A stretch of DNA of 64,000 bases from Torreya grandis (Eukaryota > Streptophyta > Pinopsida > Cupressales > Taxaceae), in NCBI GenBank assembly GCA_037957365.1, contig JARHVA010000250.1:2312001-2376000 (forward strand). Direction: 5' to 3'. Below are positions 23,841-36,997 of the stretch, in pieces; the first letter of the stretch is position 1, and every line of letters starts with the position of its first letter. Both the position numbers and the translations under genes were made by a program. The notes below the pieces were generated by a model. That model saw only the letters and a program-made list of their open reading frames with translations. It made no database searches and was not told the DNA's origin.

Positions 23841-24814
23841 TTATTATCAAGTGAGCCAAGGGAAGACATATCACTTTGGTTGAATGTGACTTGTTGGGCT
23901 AGAGCTAGGTGTCCAACCAAAGCTTGAAATTTATCAGAGGATATGTCACTAGAAATAGTGGATTAGGTCAAGAACTCATTCAAGATATTCTTTTGGATTA
24001 TTGATGTTCATAAAAATCTAAGATATAAATTTGTGTTGGTGTTTTCTATAATTACTCTATAATATCAAAATTCTTATCTTGATTAGTAGTGAATGGTTTA
24101 TTCTGAGGCTAAACGGTTGGTTGGATGATAGGCAAAGTGGTGGATGGTTGTGGGCTTGGGATAGTAATATTCAACCTCCAAGTTGTCACTGCATAATCAA
24201 GATTAAATACTAGACTATTATTGCTAACTAATGTTGAAAATAGTGTGGGACCAAATAGGACAAGTCTCAATTGCCAATGTACTTGCATGTGGTCATGTGG
24301 CAAGAATGAGTTGTCATTATAAGATCCAAAAGTGGAAGTCTTAGTTTGTTGGTTTGCCCATATGCATTCTTACATCAAATAAGGGTTATTAATGTGATTT
24401 AGTTGAATATTATTGTTTAGCAATGGTCTAGGATGATTAGTGTTTGGTCTAGGATTAATGGAGATGGTATTAACACTACCCCCTGTAATATGACCTACAA
24501 CCCTATTGTAGTCATGTGTAACTACATTGTAGGTTTATTGGTTTTTATCATTATAACCTTAGTTTTGTCCATTATTCTATCATTGTGGGTTCTACTACTG
24601 ATTTTGTTGGTTTTTCTAGTTTGGCCTTTGATTCTGATACTATTGATTTTGATGTTACACTGGTTGTTATTATTGTTGATTGTTCTATTGCTATTGATTG
24701 TTATGTTAAGGAAATGGGTTTTGATAGATCCAAAGAGTTTTATTGGAAGTGGAATCACTATTATCCAATTGTATCTCCTTATTTTCCAACATATTCTTGA
24801 TTAAATGCTTAATT

Positions 24815-25765
24815 TGGACACATCTTTGTAGATTATGCCCATTGACCCGATGATAGTCAAAAAATTCATTTTCATGGTACTAATCAGGATAAGGAATGCC
24901 TTATGGATAATGTTTTGGTATGGGCCAACTAATCAAATTAGTGGTATCGAGATTGTGAAATATAGACTCAATAGGTTATCCTAGGTCACTAAAGACACAA
25001 CATGTAGGGATGATTCTTCTAGGAAGAGGGGTTTACAATGGTAAAGATTGTTGTATTTATTATGCAAGTCTTGGTTATTGCACTTGCAGCATTTGTTGGA
25101 GAGGTTTTTGGGTATGAGTAAGCTAAAACGGTGGTTTAGATGATGTCTACATAGTTTGGACATGATGAGATTCAGTTATTCCATTTCCCACAACATTCCT
25201 ATTGCGGTTGATTTGCTTCAATCTTTCATGATTATTGGCCTACGCTAGTTGTGATGCATGTGATTGGATGGGATGTTGGTCATTTCCATGATTGGTACCT
25301 TGATTTTTATTAGTTTAATTAAGCTTGATGACCCCTTTATTGATGAGTACCCTCTCGATCAACAAACCTTTATCAATGATTTCTTTGAATGTATGTGCAC
25401 ATTATAGTTCCAGATGATAGGCTATCTCACTATGAAATTTTTTAGTAAACATAGAAGCTAATTGTTTATCTAGTAAAATATAGGTGAAATATCTTGCAAG
25501 GGCTCTCCATCACTATAAATAACTTGTAAAACTCTCCCTAGATTTTTGCTTTGCTTGTGTTAGGTCTACTAATAAAATCTCATGCTTGAGATTATAGGAA
25601 AAGTGTTGCAAAAATTTATAAAAAAGACCATCAAATTCTATTACTAGATTCTTGGGTAGCTTTAAAAACCACTCCAAGGCTTGTCTAGCCAGGCTCCTTA
25701 GAAACAACAAAAGGTATATGTCATTATATGCCACTAGTTGACATGTGACAAAGAATTTGGTCAAA
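24815..25765 (-). pseudogene. Gag core and knuckle region of element B
   Basis: 25513-25764 is an open Gag (retrotransposon gag family) core: TKFFVTCQLVAYNDIYLLLF, SLARQALEWFLKLP, KFLQHFSYNL, LTQAKQKSRESF. It continues to 25320 with FTKKFHSEIAYHLEL and FKEIIDKGLLIERVLI. Further on (24880-24815) is FFDYHRVNGHNLQRC, the single-knuckle motif usual in Tat Gag. Between knuckle and protease lies an Asn/Gln-rich linker. It forms the particle shell. Confidence 0.85.
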
Positions 25766-26499
25766 TGGGCCTTAGGGTCACCTTTCCCTTTGTACTTATC
25801 AAATTTGGGTGGTACATATCATGGAGGAAATGGTATCTACAAATACTCTATATTTAATGGATAAGAACATATGTCATCCAATTTGAACTTTTTAATCTAC
25901 TTCCTAGCCTAAATGGCAACAATTACATCCTTCATTTGTTGTAATTCTTGGGAGAGGAAACTAGAAGGGATATTGGTTTAAGGGAGAATGTTAGTTTGGG
26001 TAAATGGTTGAGAGGTCACAAGTGGGACACTTTGATCAGGGTATGATGGAGACACATATTGGGATATATTAGTTTGGTTGGGGAATGGACTAGGAATATG
26101 CATACGTGGATTTGGATGCACTTGAAATTGCACATTTGGCTGCATGCTATTCTGGTTTGGGTTGGTAATAAAGTTTTGACCTAGGGGATATTTTGGTTGG
26201 GATGGAGGGATATAATTATACGATGCCTATTGTGGTTGAAAAGAGACATGTTGTCAACTAATCAAACCTTACTATTGAGTGGGAACTTGTGGACCAAGAC
26301 CTTGTCTCTAGATTTGTGGCACATTCTAAACCAATGGTTGTCTAGTAGGTACCTGAGAAACATGGAGACCTCCTTGTTTCATGAATATTTATGAGGAAGT
26401 GAAAGTAGATTATAGATTTAACATCTATCATTGACCAATATTTGCATATTGTTAAGTAGTCATTACTTGGTTTTGGACTAGCATATTAGTCTACAACTG

Positions 26500-27673
26500 A
26501 AAAGGTATGTTCATCGTTACTTGGAGGGGTGGAATATTTTTTGCCCCTGATTGAGGTGGCAATGTATTCATCCTTATTACATTGATGCACTATACTATGT
26601 TTGATGTTGTGGAATACTACTCTCTTCCTATTGAGGAGGAGTAGGATTCATCACATTCTATCATTGAGGTGTGATACTGGCCACTATTTGATTACCTAAT
26701 CCCATAGGTTATACACTTGAGGAAGTAGCTTGTTGAGGTTGGGGTATAGAAACTCCTATTCCTTTGTATGATGATATACTCATGGGATTAACTATAAGCA
26801 CATGTTTTTGTCTAGTTGTTTATGTGTTAGAACCACTTTGATCAAGATTGGATGTTGTTTGCACATTGTCTACTACATTTGGCTCACTATTCAGTGTAGA
26901 ATATGAAGACACTTCTTCAATAACTAACATATGTATTAAGTTATCTATCGAAGTGGTTTGTATAAATGGGTCAAAACTTAGATTTTCTTGTCTAATTAAT
27001 TCCATCAACACTCCTGTTGAAGGAACTAGGTTAATGAGAGGCTTACTTCCCATGTTCATCTGATTGAAATCACATGCTAAATTTAGGTAGGTTTGTTATG
27101 TTGTTTTCATTTGGTTAAAGTGATCTTCCATGATGTTTTTGCCTTGATTAGATATATTGGGGTCTTGGTACGTTATTTGGACTAGAGCCATAGGATTGCT
27201 AGAAGAAGCCTATTGATCATAAATGATACTGTGGGGCACTCTTACTAGACTTGGTAAATTTTCATGGGGGAAGTCTACTATAAAATTATCCCCTACCTCT
27301 ATGTCCCTAACTAAAATCTCATCTTTCTTCTCTAAAAAATGTCACTCAAACAAAAATGGATCATACGTAGAAGCCAAATTAGTATAATATCACTGTTGAA
27401 GTACTGGCTCGTCCACTGTGGTATTATAGTTAAGTATTGCACAGTTTGTTCTTGGTCCTATTATATGTAAGGTGGTGTGTTAACCAAATAGTTGGCCAAT
27501 GGATCTTGGCTTTGTGCCCTTAATTGAGTATTATAAGAGGGATAAAAATCTATCTCATAAGCAATGCTATCCGCATAGGGGTCTTGCACCATTTCTTCCT
27601 ATGCAACTACATTACTAATCCCTAGATTTTACATAAGTCCACTACAAGTGTAGGAATACATGTTGGGATCCAT
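26500..27673 (-). pseudogene. N-terminal region of element B polyprotein
   Basis: Low-complexity Gln/Pro/Ser-rich sequence ahead of the Gag core. One open block (26820-27059) reads PLINLVPSTGVLMELIRQEN, EEVSSYSTLNSEPNVVD. The start reads MDPNMYSYTCSG. Long Gln-rich Gag N-termini are common in this clade, but nothing here has a defined function. The frame changes at least once. Confidence 0.5.
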
Positions 27674-30189
27674 ATTCAGTGCTTTGTGATAAAAGTTCAA
27701 AGAGTTATACAAACTCTAAAAAGGATAGAATCTAAAACAAATGATGCCTTCAACTTGGTCTAGATTTGTCAAAAGGATCAAAAGGTTTATTCAAATATTT
27801 GTGAGGAAACAAGTTAGCATAAAATATATAACATTTCACTATTCACATAAAGATAAGCAAGTAAATGGATTGAAAATCAAAATGCCAAACTCTAAGGTTG
27901 AAGTGTTTCAAATCAATCTATTCTAGGAATTTAAAATTTGCTAGGTCTTTTGGCCAAATGTGGCCTCAAAATATAGGCTCAAAGAAGGCATGTGTTAGGA
28001 CTCTTGGCCAAATGGCATAAAAAGCTAGACTTTTAAAATAGATGAAAGTTTTAATATAATAGATTTGAAACACTTCTAGCAAACACTAGGTATCCGATTC
28101 TTGGACATGAACTTGATCAACTAGGTATAAGGTATGAAATAAAAGGCACTTTACCAATAGTTTATTTTCTCATAAATAATGGTATAAAACTTGGTTCATT
28201 TGACAAACAAACTAGACAAAGGTGAATAGTATAACTGTGCTTTAGACAAAGGATCAAAATTACACTTGGATCAGTCTAATTTTGTAAAAAAAAATGATTT
28301 AGGCAGTGTAACGAAGCTATACTACCCAAAAGATGTGACAAAAAGGTTTATTTCAAAAAAATTCTTAAGGTAAAGATGTTTTCTTATAATTTTGGAAGCA
28401 TAAAAATATCTTTCTTGACTCAAAATGTTGCCGTGCATAGACTTAAAGTACAAGTGTTTAGCACAAAATGCCTTAAGTTTATCAAGTGATGATAATGATT
28501 ATGAGTCTTAAACAACCTTCAACCTAAATTGGAAATTGAACCTAATTTCCCTAAAGTTTAGTGAAAATGGTGAACCCACTTAACACATAAGTGAAGGACT
28601 TAAACAACTTTGGTAAAGGTCTAGACTCAATTGGACAGCATAACTATGCCAAAGTGGATGATATGACTCTCAAGTTTTTGATGAACTTTTGAACAAGGCA
28701 AATGGATGATCTCACGCGAGCATCATAACACCTATTTATTCAAAGGAAAATTTGGACTATGTGTTTGGTTTGAACTATTTGTTTACACCAAGTTTTGATT
28801 CCAAACAAGACTTTAATCTAGGACAAGACCAACTAATTAATCGCCCTTAGATCTTGAACTAACAAGGTTGCTTGGTATTGTTGGAATCCATCAATATACA
28901 CCATTTGAGAGGATTTTAAGTGTTCATCCAAAAGTAAATGTGCATTATATAGTATGGTTTTTATACCCCCCTTCTCTCAAATGATAGTATTATAACATGG
29001 ACCTTGAAGCGCACCTTGCACCAACAATACTTATGTGGCAAGTGGGGATTTTTTTAAGATCTAACAAGTTTTTGAATGATCTATGGGAATCAATTACATA
29101 ATGATTTTCATACCAAATAATGCAAAATAAAACCATATATTTTGGGTCTATATCACTTGGCTTATTGTAAAAAGGTCGAGTCCTTTTTTCAACCAATACA
29201 TCCTATTATTCACTCAGTGTACTGTGATATCCAAAGTACCACTACATCATGTGTGTAACTCTAAAAGAGTCAAATGAAATCAATGTCGGGAGATGAAACC
29301 CTAGGTCAAAGCTTCCCTAAATAACTTGTGGGAGGTGATGAAGTCCCCCTCACAAGCCAAGATGCATAAATAAATAAAGCATGAAACTAGAAAGACTTTA
29401 GGTTCATTTTCAAGATTACCCAAACTTTGACAAGTTTTTGGGGAGTGGTTTATATGACTTTATTTCTAAGCTTTGGACTAGGCTACTTGCAATAGGAATG
29501 GTGCTTTGATTCTAAGTGTTCCCTATAAGAGAGAAATGGAAGAGCATACATGTGATATTCATCTTTTTATCAAATAAAATCTAATTAAAAAACTATTGCA
29601 AGCAAAAATTGACAAGTGTGTTTAATTTTAAACCCAAATGAAATGTTTGGTGGTGTTCATTTACCCCTTGGTCTTAGTTGTAAACTTTGAAAAACATTCA
29701 CCAAAAACCCCTAAATTCTTTGTTAAACACCAAAACAAAGTTCCTAATCAAATTTTAAGCATGCAAAAGTAATTTAAACATGTTTTGAGCAAAAATCCTA
29801 CTTGGTCTTACACAAAAATTATTAGCATGTTCTTTAGCTTTGAAGCTCTTTTGATTTTGAAACAAAATACTTTGAAAAAGTAGGTCTTAGGTCTATGTTT
29901 TTGGAAAAACATAGTGATGTACGTCAATTAATACCACTGATTTTGGTTATGGCCAACTGAGATCTAACCGATGTCAGTGCTTCTGACTAACATCGATTTA
30001 GCTAGGTAACTGATGTCGATATTTCTACTGATGTTGGTTACTGTGTAAAAACCATGGCAACCCAAAATGGCAAAACAAAGTTATAAAATCAATTTTCAAG
30101 AGTTTTAAAGGATCAAATGATTTTTTTTAAGTTGAAAAAGGATCTCATTTAGGTGTAGGATGCATCTAGTCCCATTAGGTGCGTCATTA
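27674..30189 (-). other. 5' leader of element B
   Basis: About 2.5 kb between the 5' LTR and the probable Gag start. I see no convincing protein here, so the extra ORF found upstream of gag in Ogre elements is absent or erased. A small cluster of GATGT(C/T)-type repeats with retained CpG lies at 29930-30050. No tRNA-complementary primer site could be named with confidence beside the LTR at 30189. Confidence 0.5.
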
Positions 30190-31367
30190 TGTGATCTAGG
30201 AATTTGACTCAAGAGAGGATGGTTAGTATGGTGTTAGTTCCAAAATGAAAACAAAATGAAATAAACACACTAATAGCATAATATCTCTAGGCTTAGACAC
30301 TAGGGAGAGCTTAGTTAACAAAAGAAAATAACAAACACAACTAAAAGTCAAGGAATTAAAACACAATAATTCCTTCACCTTCCTTGGATGCTCCAAATAC
30401 CTTTATAGTACTGGCTTGCTTGGCTTGTGCTCATGAAGTCCTTGGCAATGGAAGCTTGGATACATCCATCTCTCCTTGGCACCTTGTGAATTTGGCTTGG
30501 CTTGGCTTAGAATCAATTTGGAATGGTAACACTAGTTGTATGAAGCTTTTGGAACCAATCTTGCATTATAACGTTGCACAAATTAAGCTTAGAAATGATG
30601 TTGTGAGGCCTCTTATTTATATACTTTTGGATTTGATCAGAATCAACCTCAACTATCCATCTCAAGATTGAGATGTGTGGTTGAGGGTTAATTAAATTTT
30701 TGGGATTAAGTTTTTAATTGTCCTCATGATGACATTAGAAGAAGGGGCAATTAAGAGGCATGAAAGGCATTGATGAGGCATGGGAGGTATGAATCCTGAT
30801 ATTCATGGCATTTATGGCCTAGGGATGTCTTCCTAAGAAATGAGGTCACTTGATGATGTAGATATTCAATATTAATTTTGAAAACAAATTATTCAACAAG
30901 TCTCCATGGAATTCTTCATTAGGCCTTAATTTAGGTTAATTAGCTCTTAAACATGATTAAGCACTTTATGCACAAATTACTCAAATTGATCATAAGGTCC
31001 TAAATCTGATTGGATTAGAATCAGAAGTAACTATCAGATGCATTGGATGTGTATTCCCATTTAGGATGTTTCCAAAAACAAATAACAAAGGCATGAGCCT
31101 TGTGCAAAATATTTGATAGGAAAGAGCAATCTAGAGCATGTGGATGTAAAATTGGCATTTTGACTCGAAATGATCTGATCAAAGTTAGCTGGCCCATAAA
31201 TTACATTACCCCATTTAGTGATACCCTAGCCAAAATTAGTACTTGAATATGTCAGTTTCACATCATTTTTCATGTTTTAATGTTTTTAGGCCAAATTATG
31301 CATTTAAGATGGAAACTAGCCAAAATCTTGATTGGAGGTTATCGATGGCCAGTTTTAGGTGTCTACA
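30190..31367 (-). repeat. 5' LTR of element B
   Basis: 1178 bp. On the minus strand it starts TGTAGACACCTAAAACTGGC at 31367 and ends CTAGATCACA at 30190. It matches 15362-16551 throughout. It is followed on the right by the AGAAG duplication. Confidence 0.92.
30613..30623 (-). promoter_or_regulatory. TATA box of element B 5' LTR
   Basis: Minus strand TATATAAATAA, followed by gaggcc. The other LTR keeps a weaker version (TTATAAATAA) at the matching place. A single good TATA box about 750 bp into the LTR is where the U3/R promoter is expected. Confidence 0.6.
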
Positions 31368-31372
31368 AGAAG
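31368..31372. repeat. Target site duplication AGAAG, right side of element B
   Basis: Exact copy of 15357-15361 directly after the right LTR. Confidence 0.85.
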
Positions 31373-31430
31373 TTTCATTAACATATAGGGACATTGGTTT
31401 TTTCTATCATCATCAATAAATGGAATGGAT

Positions 31431-32787
31431 TATTTAACCCTAAATTTTAATAGGTATGGGGGTTACTTATAGGGTTAATAATATGAAAATGAATAAGCAT
31501 AAGAGTGATAAATAGATCTATAGTAGGCCAATTAATTTAAAAACTCAAGTAAATAATAATTTGAATATATAATATTGACATATGCCAAAAATAGAAAGTA
31601 GATTTATTGATTAATATTAAAATATATTTAAAACATGAGTACTTAATTGGTTTATAGTGCATGTCCATATCTAGGTAGAAATGAGCTAAAATTATACTAG
31701 ATCAAGATTCTATAATAATCACTAGATTCTATAATTTTGCATTTTGTGGCCTCAAATGCTTGCATTATATCTAGATGATTATGTTGATGTTTAAGTCTAA
31801 GTTGGATGCATGTGTCTAGTATGGAATAATGAAAAGATTTAGATATGACCACCCTATATCCTTCTAAGTTTTAAATCTCCTCTATTATGGCATATTCATA
31901 TTTCAAACACATGTTGTCACTCTTCATTGAATGATCAAAACCCTAGATGCCTCATCCTTAGAGTGAATGTGGGAAACATGGGTTAGTTTTCACATAGTTT
32001 TGAGCTTTCCCAAGGACCCCTATATCAATGGGTGTTGCCTACAAAGCTAATACACAAAATAGGGCCTCAAACTTATGTTGGTATCCCCTATGTGTTATCT
32101 TGTGTGTGCATGTGGATGAAAATGTGTGATAATAAATTACATAAAGTGACCTAGCTTGTAACTAGGAAAATATAGGTCATGGGATCCTCTTTTAGCAATT
32201 TAGATCTATAAATATACTAACTTTATCCCTAGTATAGAAATAGGGATGAAATAGGTAGATTTTCTCACTTAAATTATTGATTGAGTGGTCTTGGTAAGTT
32301 ACTTGGTGAGTTCTTGGTATTTACTAGGTCTTTTATAAGTGTTGAATGAATGATGGTTGATCTTGTATATATACCAATCACTTTTGAAAATATCTTAAAA
32401 TAAATCACTTAGGCTAATCTTTAAGATATGTTTAATATGAAAATTGGATAAATTTTGGGCACTGGACACTTAGTTTAAAAAGGGACACTAACATCAACAT
32501 AGGAATTTGGCTAAGACGTAAGTGTTTGGGAAGTTAGAGAATAGGTACAGGTCCAAAACTAGTAGAGAAGGATAATTATCATGTTTATAGCATTTTACAT
32601 AGTATAGAAGTCTTGGTCATTAGAAAAATACTAGTTGAACTAAGAGATAAGCAATATAGGCATAAGAGATAGTGAACGCAAGCCTTTCAATAATGGGAAG
32701 GTCTTATAATTGAAGGGTATAACCATGATAAGTATTTTTAAAGTGTAAAATATTGAGGTGTTATATAATTTAGATTTTGTGTCTACA
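31431..32787 (-). repeat. 3' LTR of element D
   Basis: 1357 bp. Read on the minus strand it begins TGTAGACACAAAATCT (32787) and ends TTTAGGGTTAAATA (31431). It is the reverse complement, with many substitutions, of the LTRs of element C (35670-36995 and 40327-41624). The end CA has become TA. A purine tract AAAAAGGGAAA sits at 32788-32798, which confirms the orientation. Confidence 0.8.
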
Positions 32788-34652
32788 TTTCCCTTTTTAA
32801 TATAGTAATTAAATTGCTATTTTAAAGGAAATAAATGCATACATGGGTATGTATAACACACCTTATCTTTACATAAGTCCCACTTGAGTGCTTTATCAAT
32901 GAGTGAACTAAAACCAAGAGCATGTTACAATATATAATTAGTGCATTTAATCTATAATTGAAATAATTTTAAATGATTGAAAGTAGAGAGAGAAAGGTTG
33001 GGAGTACACCTATCTATCAATGCAACCATCTTGCCTTTATTAAATTTGATTTGAAGAGATTATTTATTATGAATATTTTGAGTTGAGATTAGGATAATTT
33101 GAAAACATGAAAGTACATATATACATATAAATATTAGAGGACACCATGCCCCAAACCTTGGTGAAAATATGAGTTGCCACATATCCATTAAGATTATCTC
33201 AATCATGCAACCCAATCATACTTATAACCTGGTAAGTGTGAGTGATCTAATCAAATCACATTATTATATGAGTAGGGTGGATGATTTAATCACTCCATCT
33301 TATAAATATGGTAAATTTAGATGATCAAATCAAGTCTAAATTATTAACTTGGTAATATTAAGTGATTCAATCACCTCAACCTTGCTAAAAGGTGAACCAA
33401 CTACTATAGTAGATTGGCTCAATAAAGTTCATAAAATTCCATCCTAGGTATGATAATATTCCATAGTAGTATTTGAAATTTAAATTTTGATTTGAATTTT
33501 AAATTTAAGTTGATCTTTTGTATGACATATGCACCTCATATATATATCAAGCTAAAAACTAGGTATATGGTACCAATGTATATAATTTTGATATAAAAAT
33601 ATGTATCTAAATCATATAACTTTAAAAATTGGTCCAATTTGATATTTTCAAGTGTGGAATACATGTTCCCATGACATGCCCCCACTAAATATAGAGAATA
33701 TGAGAACTAGTGTAAGTGTGGAGAACATATTTTCATAACATGCCCCCACTATAATATGAAACTATGAAATGTGGAAACCATGCCTCTATGAAATTCCCCC
33801 ACTAATATTCCACCCTCCCCCTTGTGAGGTAAGGGGAAGTAGAAATTGGTATTTTCCTTAACTTAAAAGGATAAGATAACCATAAAATATGTGTATGGAT
33901 AATATAGTATATAGGAGAAGTATATATAGGTAGATATAGTAATGAGTTACATAGGATATGATCACATCAATCCCTAATATGCATTAGGTAAATCATGGAC
34001 ATGTATATATATTTATAGTGTAATCTCAACAAGCAGTCAAGCACACACAAAAGAGCACTCAAAATCAAGACAAGAGGCAATGGTCCAAGGAGATCTCATA
34101 CAAGGGGCATGTTCAAATGCCACACAATCAAAGGGACATGAATTAGTAAAGTGTATAAAAATCATATAATGACATGTTCAAATTTCCACACACAACAATC
34201 TATGACATATTTAAATTTAAAAATATTCAAAGGCATGGGTGTCGTAAGTAATGTAGCATATTTAAATGCTCAAACAAGTCATGCAATGTGAAAAAATAGA
34301 AAGAAAAGAACACACTCAAGGAATTTCTTAAAATAAAATCATGTAATAAAAAATAACCAACATAAACATATCATATTAGTCCATGGATATATGTGTTGGA
34401 AAAAAATGTTAAGCATATAACATATCAAGTACACTATGAAAGATCTAAGTAGGAATAAAGACATGTGTAAATACATAAGCTTAAATATGAAAATGGAAAT
34501 GATTATATAATAATTTAACCCAAGTGTATCATGAAAAAATAAGTGTATTCCCCCAATGTATTGATGATGTGAGTAGATGGAAGGCCCAACATCCATATTT
34601 TCATAAATCATGTGCCTAGAGATGTCTGTATCACACTCAAAATATACATGAA

Positions 34653-34739
<87 letters not shown>

Positions 34740-35079
34740 ATATGCTATCTACCAGCATAGAACCAATAACATAGATGCAAAGGATCTAATAAGAATGTAA
34801 AGGCTAAATATTTTTGTATTTTTTAATGTTTTCTAAAAAATGGTATTTTTAATAATGTTTGAAAATAAAAGATTATCCTATGATCTCATCCAAGGGATGT
34901 CCATAGGTATCTCCCCACTCAAAACATAGTGCAATAAATTTGTGGTACTATTAAGGAGCATGTATACGTGTAATATATATCAATGTAGGATTTATGATTC
35001 TATGCATATGTATAATAGGACTATATGTCGTGAAGAAACAATAGAAGGAATGGGGGTTCATGGAACCCATCATTGAGTG
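32788..35079 (-). other. Non-coding 3' region of element D (inverted-repeat arm)
   Basis: No protein signal. From 32788 to about 34830 it is the reverse complement of 38330-40326 in element C. Examples are gggaacatgtattcc-like blocks near 33660 and atatgtgttggaaaaaaatg at 34389 against cattttttt...acacatat at 38731-38751. It holds a GT microsatellite at 34656-34736. Confidence 0.65.
34656..34736. repeat. (GT)40 microsatellite
   Basis: An uninterrupted 81-base GT run inside element D. The matching place in element C (about 38480) has only a few TA/CA units (tatacacatgtgtt), so the run expanded after the two copies separated. Confidence 0.97.
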
Positions 35080-35665
35080 ATTTGCAGTATCAAAAATGGG
35101 AACATGTTTGGTTGCTCTAGGTTATTGAATATGTTGTGTAGTAGTAGATGAGAATTCCATATAATCCACTATGTATCTTTGATGCAATGGTATCTCAAGT
35201 AATGGTAATATAGGAAATGGGGTTGCATATTGCTTACTCTTTCAAGAAGGATTTACCTTAGTAGGTTTTATAATTAACTATCTAGGTATAAACTTTTTTT
35301 GTTTGAGTGGATGTTCATATGTAATCTTGAAAACTTTAATTACCCTATTGGCATAAATATATTTAACACACCCATGCAATGTAGAAGATAATGCATGTAG
35401 TGTATGCATCCAATGTCATCCTAATAACATATCAAAGACTCCCATGTATGATAAAACTAAAAATGTAATGACCACATGTGTTGGGCCAACCTATAAAGGT
35501 AAGTAAATATTACTAAGGACCCACTTTAAGGTTATATGGAATGCTTTAACCAGTTTAGTTTAAGGGTGTAAATCATTATGTGTATATTCTAAATATGTAA
35601 TTAATGTCATGGTATAGACATTATCACTAGCACCATTATCAATCATAGCACTACGTATAGGATGG
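35080..35665 (-). pseudogene. Aspartic protease of element D, 3' part
   Basis: Minus strand reads HHPIRSAMIDNGASDNVYTM. IDNGAS is the retropepsin active-site loop with the catalytic Asp kept (codon 35640-35638). Further on, FLVLSYMGVFDMLLG and HWMHTLHALSSTLHGCVKY match the usual gypsy C-terminal block (LLG.PW+H...STLHQ.+KF). The frame runs on as a PR-RT linker (VDYMEFSSTTTQHIQ) to about 35080 and then fades. Element C sits about 8 codons before the catalytic Asp. Confidence 0.8.
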
Positions 35666-35669
35666 TGAT
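35665..35669. repeat. Target site duplication GTGAT, left side of element C
   Basis: GTGAT directly precedes the 5' LTR of element C. It is repeated at 41625-41629. Confidence 0.8.
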
Positions 35670-36995
35670 TGTAGATATTGAATCTAAATTATATAGCACC
35701 TCAATTTTTTATACTTATCAAATATTTATCATGGTTATACCCTTCAATTCTTAGACCTTCCCATTATTGAGAGACTCATATCCACTATCTCTTGATCCTA
35801 TTGTTTGTCTTTTAGTCTAACCATATGTTATTATGATGACTATGCATTTTATGCTACTCAAAATGATATAAACTTTCTTATTATCACCCTTTTCAAGTTT
35901 GGGACCTATACCTATTTTTGAGCTTCTCGAACACTTGTGTCTGAACTAGACACCTATGTTAATACAAATATCATGTGCCAAACTAAGTGTCCAATGCCCT
36001 AAAGTCATCAAATTTGAAAATTTACCATGTCCTTATGGTTAGCCTAAGTGATTTAATGCAATATATTTCTTGAAAGGATTGGTATTTATGCATGATCAAT
36101 CCTCATTCATAACTCACCTAGAAACTCACATGGAAATTTACCAAAATCATTAAATCAAGAATTCAAGTGATTAAAGCTTCCCTATTGTTTCCTATTTAAA
36201 TATTAGTAATAGGGACAACCCATAGACAAGTCTAAATTACCGAAGGATAATCCCACAAACTATATTTTCTAAGTTAAAAGATAGGTCATTTTATGTACTT
36301 TATTTCCATATATTACATACTTATGCACACACAAGCCAACACATTATGGGAGAAATAAATTAGTTTGAGGCCCTTTAAAATTAATGGCTATGTAGGTATC
36401 ATGCATTGATACAATTTTCATTAGGTTTATCTCAACATTGTGAGCCCACTAACCTATTTTTTGCATAGGCACTATGAAGATGAGGAACGAGGATTTTGAT
36501 CATTTGGCAAGGAATGATATCCTAGTGTAAGTTTTGAACACACTAGATAAAAGGAAAAATAAAACCCAAAAGGTTATAGATGTTCACATCTATATCCATT
36601 CAATATTCTATATTAGACACCTATGTCTAGGTTAGACAAGTGTGTCGATGCAACCATCCAAATTTGACGCTAGTGTCTAAGGCCACAAAGTATAAATTTA
36701 TAGAATCTAATGATTGATATAGAACTTAAATATAGTCCACTTCCAACCTATTCCATATCGTATCTACATGTTCACATTAAACTATATAAGTACTCTCTTT
36801 TTCATTTATTTAAATATAAATCAATAGTTGTACTTTCCATTTTTAGTATATCTCAGCATCTAAATTTATAATGTTATTTATCTAAGTTTGTAATTAATTG
36901 ACATACTATATATCTATTCTATCATCCTAGTGCTTATTAATTTATATATTACTAACCCTATACTATATTGATTCATCTTAATTTAGGGTCAAACA
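35670..36995 (+). repeat. 5' LTR of element C
   Basis: 1326 bp, starting TGTAGATATTGAATCT and ending TTTAGGGTCAAACA. It aligns along its length with 40327-41624; a well-kept block is gtgtccaatgccctaaa (about 35990 and 40642). A TATA-like actatataagtac lies at 36781-36793. Confidence 0.85.
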
Positions 36996-36997
36996 TT

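Larger units (their letters stand above)
18824..27673 (-). pseudogene. gag-pol polyprotein of element B (Tat-type), degenerate
   Basis: Runs on the minus strand from a probable ATG at 27673-27671 (MDPNMYSYTCSG) to the TGA at 18826-18824 after HLKWYYA, about 2,950 codons including stops and frameshifts. It would make the particle protein, protease, reverse transcriptase, two RNase H domains and integrase from one precursor. Domain entries follow. Most interrupting stops are TAA or TAG in place of CAA, CAG or TGG. The start is tentative: it is the first ATG before protein-like sequence, and the region to 26500 is low-complexity. Confidence 0.85.
15362..31367 (-). mobile_element. Element B: complete Ty3/gypsy Tat-type retrotransposon with two RNase H domains
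   Basis: A 16,006-bp element bounded by two LTRs (15362-16551 and 30190-31367) and by 5-bp duplications AGAAG. All protein similarity is on the minus strand, so the transcriptional 5' LTR is the right one. Order along the minus strand: leader, gag, protease, RT, Ty3-type RNase H, archaeal-type RNase H, integrase, 2.2-kb repeat-bearing 3' region, polypurine tract, LTR. The second RNase H between RNase H and integrase is the mark of the plant Tat clade (which includes Ogre). Over the last 195 bp the two LTRs differ at about 16 positions (8 %), so the insertion is old. Every catalytic domain carries lethal changes. Confidence 0.9.

Noticed and set aside
24433..24804. Open frame of 123 codons, very hydrophobic, looking like a membrane protein
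   Set aside because: It is the antisense of the Asn/Gln-rich Gag linker of element B; the hydrophobicity is the complement of AAT/CAA codons.
34339..34758. 139-codon minus frame with a (Thr-His)n tract
   Set aside because: Produced by the GT microsatellite, which has no stops in this frame; the flanks are non-coding LTR-element DNA.
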